In this document: piece after piece, positions 26,934 through 40,545 of the stretch
Layout of the letters: each line of letters opens with the position of its first letter
How positions within the stretch are numbered: the stretch's first letter is position 1
NCBI RefSeq assembly: GCF_028554725.1
Contig: NC_071670.1
Location: 70,283,001 to 70,347,000, forward strand
DNA: 64,000 nt
Origin: Zeugodacus cucurbitae
Lineage: Eukaryota; Arthropoda; Insecta; Diptera; Tephritidae
Direction: 5' to 3'
Program-made: the position numbers and the translations under genes
The notes under the pieces: model-generated
What the model saw: only the letters and a program-made list of their open reading frames with translations
Database searches by the model: none
Told to the model about the DNA's origin: nothing

Positions 26934-29084
26934 ATTCGTCCTTATATTTTAATCCTAAACCCACCGAGAAAATTTTAAACTCTATTTCATAACAGATTCC
27001 CCACTTTTATTTGAATTGTAAAAAAATGTCACGTGATTCAAATGCATATACATATAAATGCAAATGGATGCCACATTTCAAAGACTCTGATAAGGGCGTC
27101 AAAGCGTTCGAGCGCAAACAATGCAGCAATAAAATTAACACTTTCTGTGCACCTTTGCCTTTGTTCACTCGCATTTATTTGCATTAGCGCTATGCACCTT
27201 TCGCTTTCTTTGCCCACATTGCGTTATCTCTGTATAATTATTGTTTAGGCAAATAGTTGAAACTGCGAACAAAAGAATTGCCCACGCAGGTGACAGTGAG
27301 GAAACATTTGCCAACGCTTTGGAAAATTAGCGTAGCGAGAAAGTCTGTTATTGCTCCTCTACAGTGTGTGTGTGTTTGTATTTGTGGTGCCGTTACCTCC
27401 GTTTGCACTTACTTTCATTGTTTGCCTGGTCGTTAAAGCCCTTTGGCCGATATGTAAATTACGGAAATATATATAAATGGGTGCAAAAAATGGAAAGTGG
27501 AACAAAGAGCACCGCAATGCCAGGAGAGCTTGGCATTAGATTTCTGTAAGGTTATTGTGGTGTTCTGACACACTGGCGAGGAGATTAGAAAGAGATGTGG
27601 AGCGATGTTTAAAAAGGCTTAAAGTCTGAGTTTATTAAAGACAAATCTTTGTGTGCTTTCAGCAACTTTCCAGAGCTTTCAATACTTTTCTGGAGCTTTC
27701 CAAGACTTATAATAAGGGCCTTGGGATCATGCAGATATTGGGTCATGAAGTAAAATGCTCTCACAACTATTCAAATCTGATATGAAAACTCAATAAGTGA
27801 AGAGATAAGTAAGTCAAGCCCTTAAAAACGCTTTTCGAAGGTCGATAGATTTTTCCAGAAAAGTAGATAGAAGAGTATCAAATCACCATGACAAAATTCA
27901 AAACAAAAGAAGAGTTATTAAAACTGAAACTTAACTATCAAATCTTTCCGACCCAGCAAGTTTTTCATTTTCCACCATTTTATGGCACATTGGCACTTTG
28001 CGAGCTTTTTGTGAAGTGGCAAATATTTCCGCTATCAAATTGACATTTCGGAACAAAGAAAAGTAAAATGGCAAAAAAGTGGTAGAAAATCAGATAGCTT
28101 TTCTAATCTTCGCCTGCAGAGTAAAGAAGCAATGAAGAAAAGCGCAACCATAAGCTGTCCAACGAGAGAGTGACCCAAGAAAAAGTCGCCTGCATTTTAC
28201 ACAGAGCTTTCGAGCAGCAGTTGTGGCGAATCAAATGTCGTTACTTTGTCATAAACTCATGTGCTTTCACATATATACTGTATGTATGTATGTATAATTG
28301 GTTATGGCTACTGCACAAGAAAAAAAACACTCGCTTATAGTGATCGCTTCGTCCTTGTGTCCTGAGCTCGTCGTCGTCCTCGCTTGGCTTTCACATTCGC
28401 TGCTCGTTGTACGTCTAATGCAATTTTCCTTCCGTTTTAGCTGGCAGTTGCCTTTTCTTGCTGCTGCAAAGTCAAAATGGCAACACAAGTGCCACGTTCG
28501 TTGATTTCTTTAAAGTTGCGATTTTTCGAGCTCATGCTTTAGTGCAGGTTTTAGAGTAATGCGGAAATAATAAAAAAAATTAATAAATGACTACATTTAG
28601 ATTATGAATTAGTAGATAAAGTTTATTATACTAAAGTGTATGTAAAAATAATAAAAATAATAAATAGCCTTGGATTGAAGTCGTTTTCTAAAAAGTATAG
28701 ATGATCGGTTTTCTCAGACCCCTAGGTACTTTATTTGATCATCCGATTAATGCTCATATTGGGCAACTGATGTAGTTTTATTCAAACGTCTTACACCTCT
28801 CTGTATATTATTTCATTGACCTGGGCTTGGGCATGGGCTGTAAGCTAACAGTGAGTACTTTAAGCAATATGAACCAAGCTTAGTCGACACATGTCCCTTC
28901 AGGATCCACATCACACACACCATTAAAATGGGCGAAATGTAATAGTATCCTCGCCCACCCTTATACAAAAGGTATGTTGAAAAGAACTAAAAATGCGTTA
29001 CCTCACTAAAGGCAAACGTCAGAAGCACTAATTTTAATAGAAAAGGTGATTGAGAAAAACTTCACTCAAAGTGGTATAGAAAAA

Positions 29085-29170
29085 TTAAAGTGGGAGTGGC
29101 GTCATCAACTTTTGGTTAAAAGCCATATCCTAGGAACTTCTTGACCAAATTCAACAATTGATTAAAAGGA
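29085..29170 (+). repeat. Dispersed repeat fragment paired with 59.4 kb
   Basis: Blocks AGTGGGAGTGGCG, CTTTTGGTTAAAAGCCATAT, then CCTAGGAACTTCTTGACCAA and ATTCAAC follow the same order as the reverse complement of about 59410-59490, which has CACCGCCCA, AAAAACCATATCTCAGTAAC and GCTTGACTG. These are two old copies of one family in opposite orientations. No gene or end is recognisable. Confidence 0.5.
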
Positions 29171-32100
29171 TATATAGATATTCAAAATTTATTTCTTCAT
29201 ATAGCACTCAGCAATTGCTAACCATCAACAAATCTCTGATGACCTTCTTGAACTATTAAATAGTCGGAAGACAATAAAAAACACTGTGCCAAATGAAATT
29301 AAAAACTTTAATTGCTCCGTTTTATTATAAGAAACAGTTACACCGAAAGTGAGAGCCCAACTTTATTGTATGACTGCCTGGCAAATGAAACACCATTCGC
29401 CATTATGTCAATTTAGTTGCATGTAAAAGGGATTTTGGCTTTTGTGAAAGTGGCGCAGATGGGCAACGCCAAATATGCCGATAATAAAGCGACGAAAAAG
29501 TGGAACACATAGCGAATAAATCAAATCGCATATCTCTGACGTTTTTCGCCTTTGGGATTTAATTTTTAAAATAACAACTCTTGGTTGCGATCCAAACTTT
29601 TTAAGTGTTTGGGTTGAAGCCAAGTATTAGCTCTGCACAAAGTGGGTTATGCGGAAGCGATTTGAAGCATTTTTTTTTAAATAATATAATAGATTATTTT
29701 TGTCGTTATTAAAGTTCTTTAAATAAATACAAACTCATTTCAGTTTTGAGAATTAAAATTGGAATTTATGACTTAATAAACATTGCTTGTGAACAGAAGA
29801 ACAATTAATTTGATCCTCATACAAAGATTCTTCTTTTTCTGCTTCCACACACATATACACGTCTTTCTTGCTGCTTGCTAGAGAGTTCATTATTTGCTGT
29901 CAGAAACATACTCGCTTCAAGAGATTTCAGTTCATATCCTTCGTGCGAATCGCACCATCTGCTGGAAATGCCACTGCTATCGTGCGAATGTCACTAACAG
30001 TGCCAATTAATTACATTCATTGTCCTGTCACTTTGTGGTCATACACTCAGTATATGCCATGAATAGTTATCAGATCACATCAGATCGATTTGATTGTGTG
30101 TTGCACCGAGGCTGAGCCTTAGCCTGAGCTTGAGCGCTTCACTATATGGCATTTAATATGCGCCAAGTCCATATGTAGAGCATCACAAAGCAAAGCTGCT
30201 GGTGAAACACACATAAATACTTGCAACATTCGCTAGTGTACGTGTGTGTGTGGCAGAGGCAATTATAGTGCATGCAAATCCATTGCTAAATAGAATTAGC
30301 AGAGTTTATATTTATGCAGTGAGGCATATAAACAAAGCGAATTGCACAAGAAATAGCAATTATTGGAATTAACAATGAATGGATAAAGGAAAATATTCAA
30401 GAATTAAGGAAAAGTAATTGAAAGCGATTTTTCAAAACTATAAAATTATAACTTGTTGTCCGATAGAACGAATTGGGCATATGAAGCGCCTAAATGTAGG
30501 CAACACAACTTATGTATAGCATATATTAAGGCGCATATTGAATTCAATACTTACTATTTAATGAGATCGAAAATGGCCAGATGGAATAAAATTGGATTCG
30601 TAGAAAACAATAAAGAACTTATCACATTGCAAGTGCATCAAATGAAATGAGTGCTCACAGCAAAACCAGTTGAGCAACCGATAAGTTTACGTAAAAAATT
30701 TTCCTTATCCTTCGCTTAATTGTACTTTATAGTTCTACCTTACATTTACTGCCACAATGTTACACGAAGCAATTCGAACTTGACTACATTGTTGCCCTTA
30801 AACTTGTCGCTTGCCAAGTAATTTCAACTTTTTCACAAAGCACATTCTATTTATTGTTATAGTCGAAGTGGTGCTGCAAAGTATTCGAGATTATTTTAAT
30901 ACAGATTTCCGAAAGTTTTCGGGCGCTGGTGGAAATGCTCGCATGCAAATTTTATTAAAACGTCTGCAAGTAAAACTCGAATGGATTGGGAGAAAGTTTC
31001 CACAATTGCCTTCTGGCGCTGAACGAACTTCGACAATAGTTAGGCAACTAAGTATAGTCATTGCAATGTCATACGAGTGCGGCGAATACGAATACTAATG
31101 CGAGTGCAATGAGAATGCGTTGGCAAACCGAATCACACGCGCAATAAGCTGGCGCTCAGAATGTTGTGTGCACGACGATTGAGGGAAGACTGGCTTAAGT
31201 GTTGTTGCCAGAAGGCATGGAGTTTGCGGTATTGCCTAAGCTGATTTCATCTGTTGTGCCCATATGCTGCTGTATACGCAGGCATATGGAGACGTGTATA
31301 TTTCTGATGCAAATTAGCTTGAAAGTACCAAGAAACTGTTTATTATTGTATATGTTAAACTTCTGATTCCCCGATGTACTCATATGTATGTAAGTGAGCG
31401 GTAAGTGATATCTGAATGCATCATTGGTAGTGTGCACTATATTGCATTAGGTAAATGTTTACAAAGTTGTAGAAAGGTAATAATGCATGAAACTTCGTTT
31501 TTACAAGAATTTACATAGAATTGTTTTTTTCTCATATTAAAATTTATATTCATAAAGTTCAAATAATGCGGATTTTAGAGTTTGGTTTCTTTTTATTCTT
31601 TGCTGTGGCATCCCTCGCCAGTGTTAAAAAGTCGTCGAAATAGTTGTCACTGCCACTTCTATATTTAAATTTAAATACATTATCAATAAAGCAAAGGGTC
31701 ACAGTTTTCTCTTCTTTTTCTTAAAGTTGAATTTTAGTATATGCTTTAAGAAGACTAACTTCAACCTATATAAAAAGGGAAAACTTCACTTTAATCTATG
31801 GTACATAGATTGGTCTCAAACCAAATATTTTATTTAAATATTTGCATTTGCTTTTTTTCCAAACTAAAATTGTAGGTATGGTCTACGGAGGAATAGTCAT
31901 ATCTACCATCCACTCCAACAGTAAAATGATCACGGCCGAGTTTGACTACGATTGTAGATGTAACAATTCTTTGACTGATGTCAATCGAAACTGTTTGCTA
32001 ACTGCCTTCAAGTAATCATCGAAGGCGAAATTTGATCTTATCGCGATGCACAGAAGTAAAGATGCCGGAAAAAGACTCCTGGAAGTTTCCGAAAAAGAAT

Positions 32101-33059
32101 ATTTCTGACTGAATAAGAAAATAAGACTGGCACCTGATATGTGTAGGATAGTTCGTCATCTTACTGAACGAAATCAAGTATGAAATACACGATGGAAATC
32201 GAAATTAGCGAAGATAATGAAATTACTATTCCGTTTCCCGAATTATTGAAGTTCGAAAAGTAATAACTTCTAAAGCATATAAGGAGAAACCCGCTATAAT
32301 GGACTACTTATGCCGATTAAATAGAGAATACTTGGCTCATTACAGAATTTCTATGTAAATTTAGAAGGTTGGAAATTATTGATGCTTTAGTGAAGAAATT
32401 AAAGTCATTCGGACATGAAAGAACATATTTGTTTTTTTATTGAACAGAGTTATTCGCTTCCCTCACTCTTGGTATAGCAAGACGTGTGAGAATTTTATAG
32501 CCCTTAAATCTATTAATTTAGTTACATTATTGAAAATTCTGGAACATTTATAAAAATAACTATTATCCTTAAACCTCCTTTCGAACCCTTTCAAATGCAA
32601 GTTGCATCAAAGACTCAGATGTGAGTACATGCCTCTTATCAGAAAGCAATTCAGCAATTCAGTTTTCGAGCACTTATACTCTTGTAATGCATTAAGAGCT
32701 GAAGGAGCGGGAAGCTCTTTTAATTTGAAGAATTAACAGAAAGGTGTGTGAGAATATGCAAATGCGTGTCGAATGTGTCTTCGCTTTCTCCAGCACTCAA
32801 TACCATCAATTCCTTCCTACACCTTCCTACGTATGGAAATCAATCAATCAAAATCCGAAAACTCCCCCCTCTGCCCGCTCGTTTGCTTGTGTACAAAGGA
32901 TAAGTATCCATTCTAATTTGCTGAATTTATAGGTGAACGCAATATCATAAGAGGCTTCCAGCAAACGCTCCCTCACTCCTATCTCTCAACAGTTTTGCAA
33001 ATGCTTTTCTTACCATTGTAGTTGTTGTTGTTGCATTATGCTATTGTCATAATGTATTG

Positions 33060-33960
33060 CCATTCATTGCGGGCAAAATAAAAGAAATGAGAGATCGCAA
33101 AAGGATTCCTTCTTCTATCTACAAAACGTACTCGATGGCGTAAACAGTACGTAAGAAACGCCGCGAACAACAACAGCAACAAAAACATAGCAATAGTCGT
33201 CCGTGTGTAGGCGAGGCGAGACTGTGCTGTGAGAGAGCAGAGGCCGAAGATTATTTTAAGAAGGCGGCTGCAGTAGTGTCTTGTAGGAAATGTGATTTAC
33301 TGCCGAGTTTCTTCTGACGCTGGCTGCCGCCGGATATGAGCAACATATTTCGCCGTTAGCCGTTACAGTTGCAGAGCGCGCTTACAACCTTGCAGGTGTG
33401 TGTGTGTGGTTGTGAGCTACTCCCCACCCACTTAATGTCATTCAATTTTTAATTTTTCAAATGGATTCCGACATTTACTGTATGTCTGATGTGCGCCGCG
33501 CCTCTTCGGCTGACAACATGCGCTAGCTTTCTGGCAGCCGAGTGCCTTCGTGTGTGTCTGCCGCTGTGCAACTTTTGCTCTTTGCTTTTTGGACTTTGTT
33601 CATCTCTGCTGTAAGCGATTTTTCTTGAGCTGTTGACTGAGGATCTGCTGCTGTATCTGCCGCGCTGGCAGCCGCTTAGACGAGGAAACGCGCTATTTAC
33701 TATTCGATAGTCTATGTATGAGTGTATGTGGGTATGTGTGTTTGTTGCCGTCACATATGTGCCCACATGTTGTTGCCGCCACCATTTTACCGTTAATGCT
33801 GATTGAGCGTGAATGTTCGGCGTATTGATGTGCGGGCGATTTCTGGCGCTTCAGCGAATGTTTGGTTGTTTACAACGACTTCGATCAAGTGACAGCGAAC
33901 AGGTGCCAACTACAGTTCGCTAATGGCAATGCATTTGCCAACTACGCCACGGCGTTGTCA
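33060..33960. promoter_or_regulatory. CpG- and GC-richer island, candidate regulatory region
   Basis: Compared with its AT-rich surroundings this stretch is rich in CpG and in CGCCG, GCGCG and GCTGCCGCC motifs, and contains a (GT)6 at 33396-33407. A 105-codon minus-strand frame at 33449-33766 is open but is Ser/Arg/His-rich without protein character, as expected by chance in GC-rich DNA. Promoter or enhancer function is inference from composition. Confidence 0.25.
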
Positions 33961-36900
33961 TGTAAGATATTACACTCACTCCTTTTTTTTACTTTTCGCT
34001 GGTATTAAATGACAGAGCTTAACAGCACTTCGCCGCTACAACCCAAATAGAAAATCACTGGGCACTCAAAGGTGTGAAGTAAACCGGTTTTGTGCACTTA
34101 AGATGTCTTTGTAGCGATATCTTAGTGAAACTTTAATATAGCTTTTAAATCATGCAAAATATGTTAACACCGATCAGAAGGAAAAAAATTAAAAAATATT
34201 TATCAATACAATTTCACCCATAATGTTGTCTGTGAGAATTGCTTTCAAGTTTCTTAACCCTTTGATGGTCATGGAAAGTATTTTGGCAACAGTAGGCGCC
34301 TAGTCTGCGAATGCTTCTGATTGAAGGCAGGTAGGGTAATTATCCACATTTTTATGTTGGTAGAGCTTAAAATATATTTTTGGAATTTTTTTCGAGCAAT
34401 TTAGCAATATTTTGGGACGAAATATTATTAAATTCATTAAAATAGTATAAATGTATCAACAATTTTTTTTTTTACTTAACCGACATTTGTTTTTGAAATC
34501 TGCCTTGGATGGATTTCTTTAAATAACCTTCAACTATTTTTATTATAATTCGTCGATTCTGTAAGCTTTTTTTTAGAAATCCCACCTGAAAATACAGAGA
34601 AGAAATCAAATGATGATTACTTATCCGCAAAAGTATTCGAAAGTATTCCATTTCCAGCAATTATATGAAGACATTCCACTTAACAAGCTTATTCTCTATA
34701 TATTATTTCGTAAAGCCCCACATGAAAATTTTCCAATAGCGTAAGCATTTAAAAAGCAGATATTTCTATGTACAAGGTACTCATGTGCACCAACTAGTAT
34801 ACTAGTTCACGTGTAATTAAAGCCTACAAACAAAAGGACAAGCATAAAGTGGTGATTTAAAAGCAAAGTAGAAGCAAAGTTCATTTCGGTGGTTCAAGGA
34901 TAATGGAAAAGTGCAGCGGGTCGCAAGAGTCTTCGTGTGTATTTTGTTGTTTCTTGCGCTTTGTATATGTGTTTGTAGGTAGATATTTGCTGACGTCCGT
35001 TTGTTTGCGGTGCCATTTATTTGTGCATATAGTCATAGCCTCATTTACATCGGCCTTTGCCGTTGCTTTTGTTGTGGCACGCTGGTACTTTTGTTGTTGT
35101 TTGTGTTTACTTATGTGTACTGTCATATATAAGCTCACAACACATGTGTACAACGGTGTGGCAGTTCAGTGTTATTCGGAATGAATATGCTTTTGCAACC
35201 TGTAGTATTTGGGACGAGGCGATCCAATTATTTTATATATATCATTACTCCTATAATTTTCATAATAATTACCATTACAAATACAGATATCAGCATGGTA
35301 CTGCGCTTTCACTACCATTATTTCCATCATTACATCATGTTTATATAACTTCAAATCAATACTTATATCACGAGTATCATACTGTTTATTTTGTTTTAAA
35401 TCCTTTCCATTATTGTCATCATTACCATTGCTGACACATGTATTGTCATTACTATAACCTCTAAAAGTTCTTTCGCAAAGTCAAAACAAAGATTACGATT
35501 ACTATTATTAGAAGGATTTCCTGCCATACCCAAAAATTTCGTAATTTATAAATGAAACCCACTTCCATATGAATCACTTTACAAAAATAAAACCTCCTAA
35601 TTACACTAAAAACATTTTTTTTTATGGAATAAGTATTTAATTACTGTTGGTCTGCACGCAAACATTTCATCGATTTACTCACTCCAACACTGCCGCTCCC
35701 CAATGCTGCTCGACCTCTCAAGTTGCTAGCTGGGGTCTATTGTTTTTGTTGAGACTGCGAATTACACGCTCAGTTGCGTTTGATGACTTCACCTTTGCTG
35801 TTGCTTACACCATTTCATTTATTGCATTACTCTTTATTTCTTTATTTTTGGCATAAACATGGAAATGAAAATAAAGGAAAATATGTTGAAGTGGCTGTTA
35901 ATTCGTGTTTCTTAATTTAGGAGAAAACTCACTTTCCTAATGGAGTGGTAAATGTCCAATTTGTGGTTGTGTTTTAATAAAGTTAAAGAATACTGCATGG
36001 GTCATATAAGGGGCGTTCTAAAAAAATAGATTTGTGTTAGAAATATTTTTTTTTTCGAAAATAAGCTTATTAGATTGCAGCATTTCTTCATTTTTAAATT
36101 TTTTTAAATAAGTTTTTATTTTATATATGAGATAATGATGAGTAAATTATAACTTTAAGAATAATATTTCAACACACAGCAAGGAAACCACACAGATAGG
36201 AGAGTATATGGTCCAATCTATATCCTGAGGGATTATCAATTTTTAATGTTTTCCTGTAAGGAAATCAAACAGAACGCAGTCAAAAGCAGCGTTCAATATA
36301 CCCATATACCAACTTGGCAGAGGAGACAACGAGAATCGCAGTTCGTTTGACAGTCACATACATATCTACTCGTGTTTATATGTAAGTGTTTATATATGTG
36401 TATAATAACTGATTTGTAACAGGAGCGCCCAATTGACGCTGTCAGTGCGACATCATAGAAAAAGTGCCTAGAAATGCGGAAAAATCATGCCGCAATTTCG
36501 CAATTTGGAAAAAACAAGTCAACTTTTGCAGTTGAGTGCAGTAAAGTACTAAAGTAAATTGCTCGACATTGTGTCTACTAAAACACATGTGTGGAATACC
36601 CAACTGGCAATTTAGTTTATATGTAGTGGGAATGTATTAATTGCAGGTGGTCTAAACTGGAAAATTGTAGCTTATTGAAAATAAAATAATAATACGGCAA
36701 CCCTGGATTGTTCTTTCAACTTTCTTGAACTTATGAGTAATACCTTCGCCAGATCGTTTCATAGAAACACCAAAACGTCTGCGTCAAGATGGTAAGACCT
36801 AGCTATGATCATTTATTAAACACACAAATTTTAAAGAGATAGTCTTGAATTAGCTTGTTGAATAGCTTGTGGATCTCATTCAAACTTTTGGCTTCAACTT

Positions 36901-38238
36901 TTCCGTAGTTCCTACATTGCATTCGATTAATTTTTTTTTGAGAATGCTAGGAAGGTTATAAATAAATAATACTTCAAAAGTTCCTTGAAATACATGCGTC
37001 CATACCAGACTTGGGGACTGCGGTGAAGGCAAAGCTAATGGAGAGGAGAGGAGCACATTATAGAAAAGATATAATACTTTTTTTTAAGAAAACAATATTA
37101 TGCTTAATTTCCTACTGGGTGCGCAGAATGAGTTGAAATTAGTTCATATACACCAATACGGACGCAATTGCTGTGAGTCCCACAACTGCTGTCGGCTGAC
37201 CACGCAGCCATAGGCTTGTTCACCATCGACTTTGAAAAGAAATATTTCCATTTGTCCTTTGTGGTTTGTACGTTTTGGTACCACTTCTGTTTTTCGCTTA
37301 TTTACCTAGTTTTTTGCTTTTTACGAATACGTAAGACCTAAAAAATGGTTTTCGGTAAATTAGCGTTTGCCACTGTGTTTGTGCTTGCCTTTTACGATTT
37401 TATTATTTATTTTTTGTAAGCTTCGTTTATTTATAAATATTGTCTTGAATATTCTAAAGAAGCACATTGCTTAAAAGCTAATTTATTTATTACCTCAATT
37501 GCATCAATATATAACATATGATATTTAAAGTAATTGGAATAGTTATTATATATATGATTTCGAGCTTTTTGAACTCAAATTAAAGAAGCTTTTAGCCATT
37601 CCAATACCAACGAAATAACAAATAGTTAACTGCACTGATTTATGCCACCAAATGTCCCTGACCAAGTGACCAATTTCCCATCACAGCTCAACCCCCGCTC
37701 GCTCTCTCACTGTTTACATTTGACCGCATCGCAGGAGAGCAATTAGAGCAGACCGAATGATTTTGATTGACTTTTAGCCAAATGTAATCGAAACTGCAAT
37801 CATCAGCTTTCGAACACCGGCAGCGCTGCAAGCAAACTTAAAAGCGTAAACATGATCATGTGTATACCTTTGCCGTCGTTCGTCATTAGCCAACAGAGTC
37901 AATGCAGCAACGCTTTGACCTTATGTAAATCTTCGCCACATTTCAAACTCAAGCGAAATTAAAATTTAATTGCGGTCAGAACACAAATATACACATTTCA
38001 TTTCACATATGCAACGAAATAAACTTGAATTAATGCACTTGTACTAAGTGCTTGCCAATCGATATTGCTGTGAAGCCAAATGAAATTTTACTGGGAATTT
38101 CGAGAATTTCTAATATAATGTGTCATTTGAATTATATTCTGACAAATGAATAACTGTTTACTGGTTCGGAAAAAAAAGCCATATTAAATGTGTAGCTAAG
38201 AATACATAATATTTATTCATTAACATCAACATTTTAAT

Positions 38239-38256
38239 GTTACTCATACGCAGTGT
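38239..38256 (+). repeat. Recurring 17-base motif, copy
   Basis: Reads GTTACTCATACGCAGTGT and is followed by TGTGCC. It differs from the 21741 copy (GTTGCTCATACGCAGTGTTC) by one base over the core and shares an AT-rich left flank ending in ATGTT with it. Confidence 0.6.
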
Positions 38257-38884
38257 TGTGCCGTATTGAAAGCGTCAATATGCCAATCTCACAGACTGGC
38301 TGTGGAACTTCATACTTTCCACTGATTTATTTCACCTTCTTCTACTCGCTGTTTATTTTTTTCAGTTTCTATTATTCAAGTTTACAAAGTTTATGGCCTG
38401 AAGGGTGAGTGAGTGAGTTGCCCCTCTCACATGAGCTCATGAGCGCTACAAACCGCTTGCTTTGCGTTGCAGTGCTCGGTGTGTATAAAAGTTTTCATTC
38501 ATTATTTATTATTATATTTCTTTTTGTTTTTGTAACATTTTGTGCGATCGGAAAGCTGCTGCTCTGTGTCACGAGCAAGGGCTGCAAAGTTGGTGTCAAG
38601 GCAAAGGTGAAAAGTTCGCCGAGCGGATATTAGTTGTTACATGGCTAGGCAGCTGCAAGTTTGCTAGAGAAAACTTTGATTTTAGTGTGAGAGGTCTCTA
38701 AGTTGAAAAAGGAGTTGAAATTGTAATAAATAAATATAAGAGTAGGCGTTGGCGAGGTCACCGATCGTAGCAGTCTGAATGATTGAGGTGGTTAGCTAGT
38801 TAATTATAGTATTGTTAAGGCAGAAGAAAGATATTTTGAAAATAGTTAAACTATAAAATATGTTTATGAGATTTTTCCATTATT

Positions 38885-39089
38885 TTGAAATAATATTCTC
38901 TGTTCCTGTTTCTGATTCTGTTTCTAATTTAGCTAATTAATTGGAGTATTCCTATGACAGCTGAACATCTTTTAATAATAAAAGCTTTTTCAGATTTTTT
39001 TTCTATTTTTTCGAAGCCAAGTTCTTCCATCAACAAATTGTATTGGTCTATATGTATATGCTTGAAATAATATTCTCTGTTTCTGTTTC
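38885..39089 (+). repeat. Direct repeat of about 28 bases, 177 bases apart
   Basis: TTGAAATAATATTCTCTGTT begins the repeat at 39062, and the copy at 38885 differs by one base in this stretch. Both continue with CTGTTTCT. The segment between them is AT-rich without genes. This is a local duplication whose mechanism is unclear. Confidence 0.6.
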
Positions 39090-40278
39090 TAAGAAATATC
39101 TTAATTTAACATGTCGGAGTTTATAGCAATTCTGATTGAATCATTTAGCTTATAATTGTTGGAAAATCTGAAAAATCATAAAATATAACCGTGAAATTGA
39201 TTTTTCTTCAATTAAAGTCCTCAACTCATCTGCTTAATCGTGTCCTTGGACGTTTACTTTTTGCGAATGAATTTTCATAATTGATTGTTTGATCGCTGAT
39301 TACATCACAATTCAATTATTTGCAATGCTTTTTACTTGTTTTCTACTTTTTTTGATAGAAAATAAATTGAATGAAATGAATGAAGAAGTGTTGCAGCAAC
39401 GGAGATTGAAACGTGTTAATTATTCAAGTTCAGTGGTTCATTGATTATTCATTTATTCCCAATGAAGCTGCTTGGACAAGCGCTTTTTAGTTATGTTTTA
39501 CGGAATTTTATTTTGTAAGCATTTAATTGAAAAGTAAATTTAAATAAATATTATTATTTTTTTTTTTAATTTTTCTTTAACTTATTTTTAATATTTGAAT
39601 TTTTAAATGTGTTTTTAATGATTTGTATTTAAATTCTTTTTATTTTGTAAATTCATAATTTTAACAAAAATGCACTGACCAACTATTTGCACTTTCTTCA
39701 CAGCGAACGCCAACAAATGCAAAATCATTTTTTAAAAATTACAAATTTTCCAGTGAAGCTCGCATAACTAAATGCGAAACAATTAAAAATCATTAAATTA
39801 AATGACACGCTGCCGTTTAATTAGCGGCCGCCTGCGGTTATATCTCTGCACAAAAGACCAGTTAATGGGTTTTAAACAAATATTTTGCTTTACCTCCGCA
39901 CGAGAAGCAAACGTGTCACTTACACGCAATTACTTGAAGATAACGGTAAGGTATGTAACGGTTTCAATTTTTGCCGATTAATACGTAATTAAATGTAAAT
40001 TTTGTATGAGTATCCCGTTAATAATGCAGCAAGCAAGCGTGACTGTGTTGTCAAAGGATGTGCCTTTTTACTACGTTGTTGGTGTTGTTGTTGTTGGTGG
40101 AATGTACAACAAAATTGTTATATATTTGTATGTGCTGGAGATTTTAATATTTTTTTCAGGATAGTATATGTAAGTAAATTATTATTAAATAAAATTAATA
40201 CAATTACTTGTACTAATTTCTATAATGTCGTTATTTTTTTAAAATAGCAATTAGCCTAATTTTAAAGGAAAAGTAGAA

Positions 40279-40545
40279 GGTTGCCACCTGTTTGATAATT
40301 TTTCTATAATACAAAATTAATTCTAGTATGGCGGCAAGTGGGGTTGTTACTTATTTGGATTTTAAAATTTTACCTACATATTATATAAAAATATGGATAT
40401 CATACAAGAAACGGGCCAAGATTATTTTTAAAAATTTCTATGAAAAAAAATTAAAATATTTTTTTAATATGAAATATGTACAAAACGAAAGACATTCATA
40501 TAACCTAATAAGCATATCTTTAATTTATGCTGTAGGGTTGCCACT
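40279..40545 (+). repeat. GGTTGCCACCTG-core repeat cluster, copy 3
   Basis: Cores lie at 40279-40290 (GGTTGCCACCTG), 40340-40351 (GGGGTTGTTACT) and 40535-40545 (GGGTTGCCACT). From 40388 the inter-core sequence has AAAATATGGATAT and then TTTCTATGAAAAA (to 40447). The same blocks appear at 42142-42200 at the same distance from a core. An 83-codon open frame over this repeat (40328-40579) is a by-product of AT-rich sequence and is not called as a gene. Confidence 0.6.

Larger units (their letters stand above)
23304..33050. other. Gene desert with simple repeats and repeat fragments
   Basis: I see no coding sequence. Contents include a TC microsatellite (23685-23695), a reverse-strand GGTTGCCAC-core cluster (26718-26933), and a fragment around 29085-29170 related to one at 59.4 kb. 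A stretch at about 31870-32240 reads less like random AT-rich DNA and has a 40-codon open piece, but I cannot assign it; it may be a decayed element. Confidence 0.5.
33961..40278. other. Gene desert
   Basis: No gene is recognised. Present are a degenerate ATTACCATT-like low-complexity tract (about 35225-35440), an isolated GGGTTGCC core on the minus strand (36695-36704), a copy of the recurring 17-base motif (38239-38256), a mariner-end-like sequence near 36010, and a 28-base direct repeat at 38885 and 39062. Open frames here are short and AT-driven. Confidence 0.5.
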